Shown in pieces: positions 31,701 through 40,384 of a stretch of DNA of 64,000 bases. Every line of letters begins with the position of its first letter. The first letter of the stretch is position 1. Source of the DNA: Mycosarcoma maydis (lineage: Eukaryota > Basidiomycota > Ustilaginomycetes > Ustilaginales); NCBI RefSeq assembly GCF_000328475.2, contig NC_026491.1, forward strand, positions 547,468 through 611,467, read 5' to 3'. The position numbers and the translations under genes are program-made. Below the pieces are notes generated by a model. It saw only the letters and a program-made list of their open reading frames with translations. It made no database searches and was not told the origin of the DNA.

Positions 31701-34700
31701 GGCTACGGCAAGGTCTGAAGCATACGCCCTCTCTGTCTCCAGCAGCTCACGTAGGATGAACCAACGTTTGACGAGCCGCTTGTGCTCCTGTGACAAGTCG
31801 TCTTGCGAAATCGACCAGGGCGTAGGGATGAAGCTAGGACTACGAGATAGGGAAGTTGCGCTACACGTGTTGCCAAATTGAGGAGTTGATAGAGGGATTG
31901 AAGCTGGCGACAAAAGGTTCCGAGCAGTACTGGCGGACGATGACACGGAACGAGCCCTGCTATTTGAGGTGCTGGGAGTTCGAGATACCGCGCCAAGCGC
32001 AGGTTGCAAATCGACCACAGAGGATCCAGGACTGACGCCATCGGTGATTTGCATGGGCGATTGCAACCCGTTCTCGACAGCCTGACCCTGTGCTGCCGCC
32101 GCCTCGGTTTCGAGAGGTCCATCGTATAATCTGCGAATGACGGGTCGCGTTGTAGCATCTTTGTTTTTCGCCTTGCCGCTCTTGCCGAGTCGAAATGTTC
32201 CAGACGTAGGAAGCACGTTGCTTTGATCGGCACTGCTTTCTCGGTGAGCTAGATCGCGCGCAAAGGCGAGGACTCTGCTGCCAGAAGTGTCCTTCTTCTT
32301 CTTGGTGCCTGACGATAATTCGGAATGGAGAGACGTCGTCGAAGCACCCAGGTCGACTGTCGGCCGGTGATCCGTGAGGGGGCTTGCGGCATCGCTGGCA
32401 GAGCGTTCATGCCGTCCGGGAATGCGAGCAGATGTTGAGCCGCTTGATGGTGCTCGTGAAAGATGCTGTGTCGAGCTGAAGGATGCTTGTCCTGGGGAAG
32501 CAGAGCCGCTGCGCGAACCATGCACAAAGCCAGGCGAGCGGGAAGAAACCTGCGCTAGAGGCATGTCGTAGGACCTGACGAGGTCTCCAGAGCGAAAGTA
32601 GTCGCTTACAGTCTGCGTGTCCTTCGGTGAAGGCTGCGCTCCATCCGGGGTAGGTGTCTGAAATTCGGTGATGGGTGGCGTGGAGCTGGATAATGGTATC
32701 GGACCGATAGGGCCGGCAGCCTTGAATCCAAGACCGAGCGGACGCTCGGTAGTGATCCGGCTCATCATTGGGCCAGGGAAGATGCCAATTGTGTGTGAAG
32801 AGGGGGAATGGCTGGATATCAAGGGAGAGTCCATGGCACTGGCTCCAGCCGGCCTCTGTTTACGTAAAGGATTCTTTGGCGGAAGCCCCGGTCGCTTATA
32901 GTCAGTTGGTGATGCTCCATTGTTTGAGGCCGCCAATAGGCCAGAGTTTGAGTCGAAACGTTCTACCTCGTCTTTGGGCGGCGTGCGATAGACAGCGCCC
33001 TCCTCTGAGATGGCGTGAGCTACCATAAGAATATCACGAAGACTTGACAGCGAGCCAGAGTATGCATGTCCGCTTTCGGCAGTTTTGGGACGGCTCGCTC
33101 GTTGCATCGATGTAGAACTTGACGATGGGGATCCGGCGAGAGAAGGACTTCCTTGAGCCGTAAGGGGACGGCGAGCCGAGCTTTGAACGGGCGAGCTCGT
33201 CGTCCGGGGCTGTATGTTGGGGGAGAATTGAGCCGATCCAGAGCGAGGCCTTCGACGAGGGGACTGGGAAGTCGCAGCGTTGATTATAGACGACGACGCG
33301 GCGTGGTCCGAGGAAACGCTACGCGAAGGTAAGATGTAACTGTTGCTGCGACTGAGCGAGCCGCGTAGGCTGCTGCTCCTGGAAATGTGACTTTGAGTTC
33401 CCGCATCGCGGTCAGATGCGTCAAGGCGCTCAGGACGAGGCTTGAGGGAAGGAGGGGCCGCGCTTCGAGTTGCGCTCCGGGAAAGCGAGCGTTGCGGCTT
33501 TGGGGAAACCTCTAGGTCGGTTTCGGTAACGGCCGGCAAGAGAGCAGGGTTATCACGCGTTTCAGAAGCATCATCCTTTGCGAAATCCAGCTGGTCAGAA
33601 GAGGTGTGGCGATAGTGGGATCCCCTGCGACCGCTAATTTGTTTGTAAACAAGCTGTTTTCTAGTAGATTCTTCGAGGTCAGAGCCCGAAGGAGGGTCGA
33701 GAGGCGAAGGTGGAACCGAGGCGGGAGCAGAGGCGGCCGAATCCGAAGCCATGGACGATGCGGAAGGGCGATGCCTCATGAAGGTGGACTTGTCCCTGAA
33801 TCGAATTGTCTTTCGAAGGAAACTAGAAGCGCTGCTGGATTTGCGAGTATTGGTGGTATTGGCACGGGGGTCGCCGTGTATAGGCTCGCTTGAATTGCCG
33901 TCGTCATCGCGGCCGTGTCCTAAGGAGGATGTAGCGTAGGTTGGCGACGGCATGGCTGGCTCGAGTGAGCGGTTATCAGAGTGATCAAGCAAATTCGAGT
34001 CGCTGTGCGAGTCTTCAGAGTAAATTGAAGGCGGAAAGCGGGCGGAGTGGGGCGAAGGCGTTTCTGCACCCGAGTCGAAAGAGGAAGCCACTGGCGAGGC
34101 GACTTTGGTAGGTTTGTGGCCAAAAATGCGGGAACGCAGACTAATCTTGGATGGCGCAGTAGTGGGGGTCTTTGTTGCAGGATTGGAAGACGTGGATGCG
34201 ATTTTGGGATCGTCTGTGCTGGAAGATAAAGACTGAGCAATGACGGGCGATTGCACTGCAGCTGACTTGGCAGAGCCAACCATGCTCTTTGAGCGTGGAC
34301 GAGTCGAGGCAGCGTTATCAAAGTCCAGGAAAGTGTTGACGGATCTAGAGGCAGTGATGGTACGTTGCTTCGAGTTGACGGAGTCGTAGGGTGTGTTGTC
34401 CGACTTTGAATCCGAAGCATGTGTCGCGACATTGCTGCTCTGCGATGAGGTCTGAGCGGACGAGTAAGGCTGCTCTGAATAAGTGGAAATGGCCTGAATG
34501 GAATGCGGCAACGACGACGTGGAGCTGCTGTTGGTTAGGTCGTGCTGTGCGGAAGCGGGTCGATTGATGGATGAAGGGGGTTTGACTCGCTGTGTGTTTG
34601 TGCGGTCGGACACGGTTCGCCTATTGGCGGAAGAATGGTTCAGTTTGGCCTTGTGTGGTGGAGAGTGATGGGATGAAGAAGCTTTTGCACGGACAGAGGG

Positions 34701-35558
34701 CGGAATGAGAGTTGCCGCATGGTGGGTAGGCGATGGAGAACGTGGGGCGAGCGGAGCATGCGGATGGCGGGAGTGATCGGCTTGGATGCTTCCCTGACGC
34801 GAACCTGAAGGAGAAGTCAAGGGCGCCTCGAGAGAGGAGTAGAAAGAGATGGGCGAGACATTTCGGTCGGCTTGATCATTGCGCGAGGGACGTCTAGCAG
34901 TCTGTCTGGGAGTGGAAGGACCGACACGTGAACTGCTGCCGGCGGAGCGAATGGATTCTCTGTCGGAGGCTGTGGCAGCAGAACTGGCAGCCTCAGAGGC
35001 AGAGGCTAAGATGGAGGAGCGAGAACCGCGACGATGAGGGGAGTAATCCAGAGGTGGCGAATGAGCAGAGGATGCGCCGACGCCACCGGGCGCCGAGCCC
35101 GATGTGGGCACGGAGAGTAGCTGACTACTGTATGATGATCTTGGCTGTGTGGGAGAAGCGGCCAAGGTGGATGGCGATAGGCTGCGCTGGGCGCGCGGGG
35201 TGGTTTCCGAGTGCGGCGAGCGCCAAGAGGAAGGAATGGAGCGAGAAGAAGACAGCGTGACAAACGGAGCGAGAGAATGGCAGTCTCGCGCTACTGTCTC
35301 GAAATCGAGTGGGCAAAGATCATGACACGGTGCGAGCCAACAGCAGGAGATGGAAGGTGGTGAACCTGGCAGCGTTGATGGTGGTGGATGTCCAACAATA
35401 GGCTTGTGTGCTCCAGAAGCGGGTTGGGCGTGAAGGTTGTGATCGAGATGGGGAATGCCGAAAGAGGACTGACGGTGCGCAGTGGCATAGATGATTGAGA
35501 GATTGTGAATCACGAATGAGGAGGAGAACGGAAATGGTCCGAACGAGTATTTACACAA
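28758..35558 (-). CDS. Large Rho-family GEF with DH, BAR-like and SH3-like domains (Gef1/Tuba type); N-terminus unresolved
   Basis: A 2266-codon open frame. Its first codon is TTG and the first in-frame ATG is codon 426 (34281-34283), so the true start lies in an upstream exon or at that Met (then 1841 residues). Residues about 95-1250 are Ser-rich and disordered. A DH (RhoGEF) domain begins near 1255 (FILRELLETERAYASDL), is interrupted by about 215 low-complexity residues, and resumes at about 1500-1680 (LLIKPVQRVLKYPLLLKEI). A BAR-like helical region spans about 1690-1920 and an SH3-like end about 2210-2266 (GHVIGWVE-type ending, FVPLS). DH-BAR-SH3 order matches the animal Tuba/DNMBP and fission-yeast Gef1 group, Cdc42 activators at sites of polarity and septation. 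A strong donor-like CAG|GTAAGC on the minus strand at 35591-35599 suggests a leader intron. Confidence 0.8.
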   Translation of the reverse strand: MCKYSFGPFPFSSSFVIHNLSIIYATAHRQSSFGIPHLDHNLHAQPASGAHKPIVGHPPPSTLPGSPPSISCCWLAPCHDLCPLDFETVARDCHSLAPFVTLSSSRSIPSSWRSPHSETTPRAQRSLSPSTLAASPTQPRSSYSSQLLSVPTSGSAPGGVGASSAHSPPLDYSPHRRGSRSSILASASEAASSAATASDRESIRSAGSSSRVGPSTPRQTARRPSRNDQADRNVSPISFYSSLEAPLTSPSGSRQGSIQADHSRHPHAPLAPRSPSPTHHAATLIPPSVRAKASSSHHSPPHKAKLNHSSANRRTVSDRTNTQRVKPPSSINRPASAQHDLTNSSSTSSLPHSIQAISTYSEQPYSSAQTSSQSSNVATHASDSKSDNTPYDSVNSKQRTITASRSVNTFLDFDNAASTRPRSKSMVGSAKSAAVQSPVIAQSLSSSTDDPKIASTSSNPATKTPTTAPSKISLRSRIFGHKPTKVASPVASSFDSGAETPSPHSARFPPSIYSEDSHSDSNLLDHSDNRSLEPAMPSPTYATSSLGHGRDDDGNSSEPIHGDPRANTTNTRKSSSASSFLRKTIRFRDKSTFMRHRPSASSMASDSAASAPASVPPSPLDPPSGSDLEESTRKQLVYKQISGRRGSHYRHTSSDQLDFAKDDASETRDNPALLPAVTETDLEVSPKPQRSLSRSATRSAAPPSLKPRPERLDASDRDAGTQSHISRSSSLRGSLSRSNSYILPSRSVSSDHAASSSIINAATSQSPRRRPRSGSAQFSPNIQPRTTSSPVQSSARRPLTAQGSPSLAGSPSSSSTSMQRASRPKTAESGHAYSGSLSSLRDILMVAHAISEEGAVYRTPPKDEVERFDSNSGLLAASNNGASPTDYKRPGLPPKNPLRKQRPAGASAMDSPLISSHSPSSHTIGIFPGPMMSRITTERPLGLGFKAAGPIGPIPLSSSTPPITEFQTPTPDGAQPSPKDTQTVSDYFRSGDLVRSYDMPLAQVSSRSPGFVHGSRSGSASPGQASFSSTQHLSRAPSSGSTSARIPGRHERSASDAASPLTDHRPTVDLGASTTSLHSELSSGTKKKKDTSGSRVLAFARDLAHRESSADQSNVLPTSGTFRLGKSGKAKNKDATTRPVIRRLYDGPLETEAAAAQGQAVENGLQSPMQITDGVSPGSSVVDLQPALGAVSRTPSTSNSRARSVSSSASTARNLLSPASIPLSTPQFGNTCSATSLSRSPSFIPTPWSISQDDLSQEHKRLVKRWFILRELLETERAYASDLAVARDIYLARAKMRAGITAPLSPLSVRSASIFSQLTSPEPSSHSRSSQPHLQQRGSASVLSPAAAVPSGRSYAPQRTLFRNASADGTAGGNLVHTSSSNQAASLTSLASSNPSNRSSMYTVSSQSSQTSDASQFALSSHPTSAGGLPIHFSIDGNPLSPSSGAKLHLGTTTSLPSYNVSPLSSTPATPTLSTSSGIFSPGLAAPVDGLAAGSADAPFSASDVRIVFAQLESCAAFADEMVVVLEGAVGKICNGAPEDASQLLAQGEVVEEAETDRVGQAFLKLMPRIEQVYSAYCSRHEASMAKLQELTSSQPKVGAFLSECTLAARAYTNAWDLSSLLIKPVQRVLKYPLLLKEILASTSHKHPDIENLSAASVEIQKVADNINEVKKRKDLVDQIVSGKTAKRSTSQRMQHGATKKLLRRQEKVKKLVLGPAEDVLADDGQYKELVAQFRQLEKATSTFAKRCLAWSASVKDAHIAQLQLLGSWSRTFAVDGMIANTEAEARVCAFVQLVETTFLGEFWSQLDVEFRTSLIPALQRIAALFSLPQAVIAKRDDREPDYTRYRAETTRGSSKTVDKKLTESANAFIALHMQLMNELPQFNYGVQTLLDLCIESLSRTQASYHLGVHRALIGFWQEYGPEGNTDIAVNEETDEQSMRHVNTVKIFWPLHSSMSEFAESLGIVSGVADERRSRNASMSTDSELLALGNLSPSSTNHFSPLQSTQALPDSEFASNVPDATSISQQIESITAVGSEELLEAFAARTSPSPLATPPLGSLSRASLSPQLHQQSLLGSPAPIGAQQPPSGPSTLRSTKSGGGLIGLLRSVGSSSAVGSRKNSQSTDTATDSFVDVPGSDPPTPISKDTPLVADAASAGGAVAPPMLPALTFNSGLFDRSDANFSSASEQRGEVTDDAASQAMKIMGTMAAVANSGARSSDEAKDGYPFIEYAVGDLFSVVQQDSTHMFGRSEHGVIGWVERENFVPLS

Positions 35559-36227
35559 TCACTCGCTTTTCGCTTTTCGCTCGCTTGCTTGCTTACCTGT
35601 GGTCGGAAGCAGCCGATTCTGATTTTTAGCTGAATCGCCGGTGCAGATTCACGATTCGTGGTTGCGCGACACAGGACGTGAGAGATTCAGTCTGGATGCG
35701 CGGATGCGCACAGCTCAAGTCGCTGAGTGTCAAAGTAAGGTTACCATCGTGCATGGATTACCGCCTCAGATCAAACAGCTATTCACGATTGTCGCAACAT
35801 GCAGCGTCAATACATACCAGCCTTTGACACCTCTCCATAAAGACTGAACTGCATAAGCCTTGATTCTCAGCCTTCCTTGTCCGTCAAAGACACTTTGCAT
35901 TTGCATTCGCGATGGCTTCAGGGTCAGGCCACAGCGTGCGACACTTTATCAACTGTTTGACTCGTTCGGGGATGTGAAACAGCCGACAGACCCTCTTGCT
36001 TGTTTGTAAGTCCATGTCCAGCTCAGTAGCACGACAAGAATACAATCGTGAATGTGTTTGTCACTCGACCCAACTCTTGTCAAGGGAGCCAAGCGGATGA
36101 CGAATCACGGATCGTGCTAACTTATCGCAAATCGTCTTGGCATGTTTATGTTCAAGGATCCGATCGAGCCGATCTACGATTCGTATTTCGCGACGAGAAT
36201 TCAGAAATACTTAGGGTTATTAAGTTA

Positions 36228-36420
36228 AAATGAATCGTGAATCACGGATCACATTCGTGATTCGTGAATGCGTGCGTGAATCGTGGGAACACGGTACACG
36301 GAACACGGAACACGAAACACAGATTCTGGATAAAGCTGTGAGGGGACACGATTCAACAGCTAGTCAAAAATTGGCTGTAAAATCACGAACCACGAATCAC
36401 GAATCGTGAATCACGAGTGA
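36228..36420. repeat. Dense CACGAAT/ATTCGTG and ACACGGA repeat cluster
   Basis: Made of AATCGTGAATCACGGATCAC, ATTCGTGATTCGTGAATGCG, then ACACGG(T/A)ACACGGAACACGGAACACG, and finally a near-perfect set of CACGAA(C/T) units at 36381-36420. Units occur in both orientations so that stretches are palindromic. Confidence 0.85.
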
Positions 36421-36613
36421 CAAGTTGCCGCGCCTTCACCGATCGGCGAAAGAGGTAGACGAGACTAGTCCCGACAAGCAGCTTCATTGACACTGTCGTT
36501 CCGCTGCCAAGGCGCACTTGAACCTCATTCATCCATTCAGGATTGCGGGGTACGAAGAGGATGTGCGCCCCGCACTCTTGGCCTCGCTTTGCCTTGCCGG
36601 TCAATTGTGATTG

Positions 36614-36632
36614 CCCCCCCCCCCCCCCCCCC
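36614..36632 (+). repeat. C19 homopolymer
   Basis: Nineteen consecutive C (G19 on the other strand). The length may be unreliable in assembly. Confidence 0.95.
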
Positions 36633-37306
36633 ACCAGATTGCGGGGTCGCTGTCAAACGAGAACACCATTCGACCGAACCGTTCGGAATCCCTCTACCAA
36701 TCATGAACTTTGAGATTCGATTGCGGGTCGATCATCGCCAACCGAACGAAATTTCCAGTGTGCCTCGACTTATGCTCTCTCTCGTTTCCGTGCGAGATAG
36801 TCGTAAGTGTAACAGGCACGAGTGTCACTCTGTGACTGCACAATCAAGAAAGCAAAACACGAAAGGCAGAGAGATCGACAAGGGGCATTATTAACCGAAA
36901 AAAAAAACGGGAAGAGTCTGCCTCGTTTGTGCGGTCACAAGTTTTCCCGTTGGATTGTGGGCATCAAAGAGCCTCAAGGTGCAAAAGAAACTAGGTTCGT
37001 TATCGACAAAAGATTGCCGTCGAGGGTCCGTTTTCGGTCAGAACTCGTCCATCTTGGCGCCGAATGCCCGAATGGGTGGGCTCGCTTGACACAGCAATCA
37101 TGTTAGCCCGGACCGTTTGTCCCTCCGGATCAAGATCCGTGTTTCTTCCTGAACATTCACGATTAACGATTGAATGCGAGCTCAAAGAAAGTTGACAGGA
37201 CGATCTTCATAATTGTTTTCTTTCGGTCGACGAGAATTTTGCACGCTGATCAGACGCAGAGTCACAGTTGCGAGTGTGAATGAATGTCGGAACTTTAACG
37301 GGTTTT

Positions 37307-37365
37307 AGTGAGTGAGTGAGTGAGTGAGTGAGTGAGTGAGTGAGTGAGTGAGTGAGTGAGTGAGT
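37307..37365 (+). repeat. GTGA tetranucleotide microsatellite
   Basis: About fourteen uninterrupted units of GTGA (also readable as GAGT or TCAC on the opposite strand). Confidence 0.95.
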
Positions 37366-38071
37366 TGAGTGGATTCGTAATTCAATACAATTCGCCGAGA
37401 ATCTTCCATGTCGCTGGGAATCCAGTCTGCCGTGATCCAGGCACGAAGCGAGAAGGCTGCGCGCTGATTTCCAATTTGTGATTGGCACGAGGTGGAAAAT
37501 GGAAACTTGCCGAAGGGTTCACGATTCGTGGCCAAGCTGTCACTCTAGCGCTCATCTTGTGCTGGTCACAGCAACGAAGCCTTCACGCTTGTTATTGGCA
37601 CTGTCCCTTGCAAGTGAAAGTTGCTGCTCAAAGCGCAATCATTGACTGATATCGACTCAGCGGAAAATCTTGGCAAAGCAAGTCTTTCATGGCCGAGTCG
37701 AATCACGAATGAGCGGCTAAATCGGAACGAATAATCTGAATAGAACCATCATCACCATCCATGATTCACGTTTGCGTGTTGGCGGCAGCCGACAAGTCAC
37801 GAGCTTGAGCATACTGTAGCTGCGGAACGCTTTGCTTGGTCTTGACGTTTGTACCGCTGCCGAACTGCATCCGCTCGCCTCACCGGTCCGTTGGTGCCGT
37901 GACTGCGACTCTTGGCGCCAGACTGTCTCTGAGTGAGTATTAAGCGAGCGTCGTTCGCTCACACGAGGCTTACTTTGTTGGCACTTCAGCCAGTCACTGA
38001 GTTGGAGAAATCACGATTCTTGAAATCGATTTCGCACGTCTACTTCATACACGCCTTCCTCCTTTCGTTCA

Positions 38072-38079
38072 CCATATAA
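38072..38079 (+). promoter_or_regulatory. TATA-like element upstream of the MFS transporter
   Basis: CCATATAAC about 260 bases before the ATG, preceding a pyrimidine-rich leader. Confidence 0.4.
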
Positions 38080-38338
38080 CCCCCACTGTCCTTTCTGTGC
38101 TTTCTCACCGTTCGTCCATCCCATCACTGCATGCATGGAACCTTCTCATAGCTTCCAGCCCTCGTCACTCTACTCATCCTTGCCTCTCCTTCTTTCGCGT
38201 CACCATCACATAAATCGCAAGCCGCACCCATCCACCACTTTTTGACATCGTCTTGCAACCAGCGCGCTCAACCACACTTTGAACTTTATCACACACGTAC
38301 CACGTTAGGTGTTCATCCACTCGGCCTCAACTCGAAGC

Positions 38339-40042
38339 ATGGCCGACCGTGATCCCAGCCTCACTCCCGACGAGGACAAACCTCACTCTCTCCAGTCTGA
38401 CGACAAGTTCTCGCCCAAAGCATCCAACGACCACGCTCAGCTCCACCAACTTCACCTCGCTACTCGCTCTGTTGTCTCCACAGAGGGCATCATCGATGCA
38501 GCCGAACTTGATCAAGTCCTGGACGAAGCCGCCATCGAGGCTGCTGGCCAGGGCGAGAGCAACAGTCTCTACCTCTGGACACTCACCTTCTTCGCCACCA
38601 TTGGCGGTCTCTTGTTTGGCTACGACACTGGTGCCATATCCAGCGTGCTTGTCCAAGTGGGCACTGATCTAGACAACAAAGAGCTGACCGATGGCAACAA
38701 GGAATTCATCACCTCGGCACTCACCGTCGGCGCCATCATCTCTGCCCTTTGCGCCGGTGTCGTGGCAGACAAGTTCGGCCGAAAATGGACGCTTGTCATT
38801 TGTGATATCATGTTCATTGTAGGCGCCGTCATTCAAGCTGCTGCCCACAAGAAGTGGGACGTTGTGGGTGGAAGATTTGTTCTCGGTCTCGGAATCGGCG
38901 CAGCTGCTCAGATCGTGCCCGTATACATCCAAGAACTGGCTCCGGCTCGAGCGCGAGGTCGTCTCACGTGCCTAAATAGCATCGCCGTCACCTTTGGCCA
39001 GGTCGTAGCTACCGCCATCGGCGCCGGTTTTGAACATGTCTCTTCTGGCTGGCGCTGGATCATTGCCCTCGGCGCCTTCCCTCCTATCATCCAACTCATT
39101 GGTATTCACTTTTTCATGTCAGAGTCCCCGCGCTATCTCGTCAAGCAACGAAGAGAGGACGAAGCCGCGCGAGCCCTCACCCGTATCTATCCTCTCGCCA
39201 CCCCCGAGCAGATCAACGCAAAGCTTGGCGTTCTCAAGAAGCACATCCAAACCGAGGACGCTCCCCTCCGCTACCGAATCGTCAAGGTCTGGACCGATGT
39301 ACCCACTCGTAGAGCCGTCTTCCTAACTTCCATGGTTCTAGCCTCACAACAACTTTCAGGCTTCAACTCCCTCATGTACTTTTCTGGCACCTTGTTCAAG
39401 TCGGCCGGGCTCAAGCAACCGATCGCAACCAGTCTCATCGTCAGCGGAGCCAACTTCCTCTGCACTTTCATCCCTCTCAAGTACATTGATCGTTTCGGCC
39501 GTCGCCGCTTCCTTCTCGCCACGATGCCCTGTGTCATTATTTTCTTGGTTTGCACCGCCGGAATCTTTGCAAAGATGCTCCAACCCACCAACCAGCGCCT
39601 CGTCGAGGGTTATCCGTATCCAACGTCGTACACCTCGGCCATGCTTGTCTTTATGGTTCTCTACGTCTGCTCGTATGCCACCGGTCTTGGCAACGTACCT
39701 TGGCAACAAGGCGAGTTCTTCTCCACCGAGACGCGCATGATCGGTACCTCTATCTCTACCGCAGTCAACTGGGCGGCCAACCTCGTCATCTCTTCGACCT
39801 TCTTGAGCCTTATGAATGCCATCACTCCTTCCGGTGCTTTTGGCTTCTACGCAGGCCTCACATTTGTCTTCCTTCTCATTGTTTACTTCCTTTACCCTGA
39901 GACCTCGCTGTTGTCGCTCGAGGAGGTGCGTACCACTCTCAACGGCGGCTTCAACGTCAAAAAGAGTCTCAAGGTACGAAAGGAGAAGATCGCCCTTTGG
40001 AACACTCAGAAGCAGGCTGCTAAAGCCGAGACCGCCGCTTAG
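38339..40042 (+). CDS. MFS sugar/polyol transporter, myo-inositol (Itr) type
   Basis: The first in-frame ATG is at 38339 (the frame is also open from a GTG at 38309), giving 567 residues. After a cytosolic N-terminus of about 75 residues, twelve transmembrane helices are expected. Signatures: FGYDTGAISSVLVQVG (helix 1), ADKFGRKW (loop 2-3), ELAPARARGR, SESPRYLVK (end of helix 6), DRFGRRR (loop 8-9), GNVPWQQGEFFSTETR (helix 10) and the ending PETSLLSLEEV. 'GNVPWQQGE' and the first-helix pattern are features of yeast Itr1/Itr2-type proton/myo-inositol symporters; glucose-type transporters differ there. It sits in the plasma membrane and imports inositol or a related polyol (inferred). It converges with the PTS1 ligase gene. 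Confidence 0.88.
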   Translation: MADRDPSLTPDEDKPHSLQSDDKFSPKASNDHAQLHQLHLATRSVVSTEGIIDAAELDQVLDEAAIEAAGQGESNSLYLWTLTFFATIGGLLFGYDTGAISSVLVQVGTDLDNKELTDGNKEFITSALTVGAIISALCAGVVADKFGRKWTLVICDIMFIVGAVIQAAAHKKWDVVGGRFVLGLGIGAAAQIVPVYIQELAPARARGRLTCLNSIAVTFGQVVATAIGAGFEHVSSGWRWIIALGAFPPIIQLIGIHFFMSESPRYLVKQRREDEAARALTRIYPLATPEQINAKLGVLKKHIQTEDAPLRYRIVKVWTDVPTRRAVFLTSMVLASQQLSGFNSLMYFSGTLFKSAGLKQPIATSLIVSGANFLCTFIPLKYIDRFGRRRFLLATMPCVIIFLVCTAGIFAKMLQPTNQRLVEGYPYPTSYTSAMLVFMVLYVCSYATGLGNVPWQQGEFFSTETRMIGTSISTAVNWAANLVISSTFLSLMNAITPSGAFGFYAGLTFVFLLIVYFLYPETSLLSLEEVRTTLNGGFNVKKSLKVRKEKIALWNTQKQAAKAETAA

Positions 40043-40384
40043 TGTAGATGCCTTGGAATTGCTCGCGATGCGATCCAATATCCTTGTCCATCCTGTACGC
40101 CCTGCGCTTGGTTGCCATTCCACGACTTTTACGTAAACGTCCACACATCCACAATCACGAATCTGTACTTTTACTCTGAAGAATCCAAAATCACTGTCAC
40201 GTCTCCACGCTCGACTTTGCATTCACGGTTCGGTTTGGTTTGATGTACTGCTTTACTCGAATTAATGAAGGCGGCCAGCGAGATGCTGATTGGGCAGGCA
40301 GTTGCTGGGTTGCAAGGATTCTGGGCTGTATCGGCCACCGAGGTCGGAGCAGATCTCTGCGTGAGCCTCGACCATTTCGCCCTG
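40043..40384. other. Convergent 3' flanks, MFS transporter / CoA ligase
   Basis: 342 bases between two stop codons, with one CACAATCACGAATC motif at about 40148. Nothing else is seen. Confidence 0.6.

Larger units (their letters stand above)
35559..38338. other. 2.8-kb gene-free divergent region between the GEF and the MFS transporter
   Basis: Contains promoters of both genes, the densest cluster of CACGAAT motifs in the window, a C19 homopolymer, a GTGA tetranucleotide array, and a pyrimidine-rich MFS leader (38040-38338). No coding frame is supported. Confidence 0.6.
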
